Shown here piece after piece: positions 63,190-64,000 of a DNA stretch of 64,000 nucleotides (position 1 is its first letter; every line of letters begins with the position of its first letter). The notes under the pieces were generated by a model. It was not told the origin of the DNA, did no database searches, and saw only the letters and a program-made list of their open reading frames with translations. The translations under genes were made by a program, and so were the position numbers. Source of the stretch: Pannonibacter tanglangensis (GTDB taxonomy: Bacteria; Pseudomonadota; Alphaproteobacteria; Rhizobiales; Stappiaceae); assembly GCF_009915685.1 (NCBI RefSeq), contig NZ_JAABLP010000003.1; one strand, given 5' to 3'.

Positions 63190-64000
63190 TCAGCCCATCC
63201 GGTCCCGCAGAGCCCTTGCCAGGGTCTCGTCCGCGACCAGATCGGTAATGACGCCGGTGCGCAATGCAGCAAGCGTGGCTTCCGCCTTGCTTTCACCGCC
63301 CACGAGCGCAATCACGCGCGAACCGCGCACCTCCTCGTAATGGAGCCCGACCGCCACCTCCTCAAGGGGATTGGGAGCGGGTTTTCCATCGAGGGACACG
63401 AAACGGCCCATCAGGTCGCTGACGGCGCGCGAGCGCCGCAGGCCATCCTGGTCCGCCTTGTTGATCATGCCGCGCTGCACCAGGTGACCCTCGTTGTCGA
63501 TCGACCCGATGCCCACGACGAAGACATCCGAGCGGCGCGCCCGCTCGAGCAGATCCTGCACGCTGCGCTGCCCCAGGAACGTGTCGCGTTCCTCGACACT
63601 CTCGGCAAAATAGGGCACCGGCAGGAAATAGCCTTCTCCGCCCGTCCGTTCGGCGAGCTGCTGCACCACGTCGAACGGGTTGGCCGACAGCTTGCGCATC
63701 AGCGAGCCGGAAATGGAGATGACCGAGAGATTGGGGCGGTGAATGCGCGGCATGGCGCCAACGGCCGCCTTCAGCGTGCGCCCCATGCCGACCCCGACGC
63801 CCGTGACCTCCGGCGCGGACAGCACCGAGGCCAGATACGGGCCGGCAACGGTTGCCACCGCGCGAATGGACATGGACGGATCCGACGCACCGAGATCCGG
63901 GGCGATGATGCAGGTCGACAGGCCGAAGGCGCGGGAAATCTGCTCCTCGAGCTCGAGGCATTCGATCGGCCGGCCGTCGATCTGGAACCGGATCAGGCCT
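63190..64000 (-). CDS. SorC/DeoR-type sugar-binding transcriptional regulator, 5' end beyond window
   Basis: The visible 270 codons form the effector domain of the SorC family, related to the sugar-isomerase fold: VGVGMGRTLKAAVGAM, SVISISGSLMRKLSANPFDV, VFVVGIGSIDNEGHLVQRGM and the C-terminal VIALVGGESKAEATLAALRT. The helix-turn-helix would be upstream of base 64000. An internal ATG at 63873 is not the start, since the frame remains open and conserved to the window edge. Members such as B. subtilis DeoR respond to deoxyribose-5-phosphate; its position suggests control of the transporter-cdd-punA-deo cluster. Confidence 0.88.
   Translation of the reverse strand, partial: GLIRFQIDGRPIECLELEEQISRAFGLSTCIIAPDLGASDPSMSIRAVATVAGPYLASVLSAPEVTGVGVGMGRTLKAAVGAMPRIHRPNLSVISISGSLMRKLSANPFDVVQQLAERTGGEGYFLPVPYFAESVEERDTFLGQRSVQDLLERARRSDVFVVGIGSIDNEGHLVQRGMINKADQDGLRRSRAVSDLMGRFVSLDGKPAPNPLEEVAVGLHYEEVRGSRVIALVGGESKAEATLAALRTGVITDLVADETLARALRDRMG

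Overview
This is a gene-dense, GC-rich chromosomal stretch of an alphaproteobacterium. The rpmH-rnpA-yidC-engB-argB-nucleotidase-dapD-dapE block, followed by truA, fmt and def, and the Flp/Tad (cpa) pilus locus in the order flp-cpaA-cpaB-cpaC-cpaD-cpaE-cpaF-tadB-tadC, match Hyphomicrobiales (Rhizobiales). A Stappia/Labrenzia/Pannonibacter-like member is my best guess, from memory of gene order and not from any search. I see no rRNA, tRNA, CRISPR, prophage, insertion sequence or replication origin.

Layout. 1-2.6 kb: a window-truncated FAD disulfide oxidoreductase and a TVP38-type membrane protein. 2.8-11.1 kb: housekeeping cluster rpmH, rnpA, yidC, a hexapeptide acetyltransferase, engB, a GGDEF protein with a dead EAL domain, argB and a HAD nucleotidase. 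11.2-17.3 kb: LysR regulator, EamA exporter, dapD, a methyltransferase, a membrane protein, dapE, DUF805. 17.5-26.6 kb: DUF2189, truA, GNAT, fmt, MarC, def, rmuC, NlpC/P60 hydrolase, MarR-like regulator, M17 peptidase. 26.8-38.5 kb: the tight-adherence pilus locus, with convergent tadD at one end and three divergent genes (a secretin-N-domain protein and two TadE-like pseudopilins) at the other. 38.9-47.6 kb: MaoC-Pta fusion plus acetate kinase, an orphan PhnD-like binding protein, a HAD phosphatase, a histone-deacetylase-like amidohydrolase, aldose epimerase, phosphomannomutase and a retropepsin-like protease. 47.7-64 kb: nucleoside metabolism: ribokinase, upp, a URC4-type DUF1688 protein, an MFS carrier, then add, deoB, deoA, deoC, purine nucleoside phosphorylase, cdd and a complete BMP-type nucleoside ABC importer below a SorC-family regulator that runs off the window.

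How it fits together. The right end reads as one import-and-salvage system. Nucleosides enter by the ABC transporter; cdd and add deaminate them; the phosphorylases deoA and punA release bases and (deoxy)ribose-1-phosphate; deoB isomerises the sugar phosphate and deoC cleaves deoxyribose-5-phosphate. upp recaptures uracil, and the neighbouring DUF1688 protein may link to uracil catabolism.

The most unusual signal is non-coding. Several genes end in a hairpin that contains their own stop codon (rpmH, the nucleotidase, tadC, cpaE, def, deoA). At def and deoA the hairpin is repeated in tandem beyond the gene (seven copies at an exact 32-nt period; four copies at 34-35 nt). The two arrays share an architecture but not a sequence. 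Other short tandem repeats and inverted-repeat pairs lie in several of the larger intergenic gaps.
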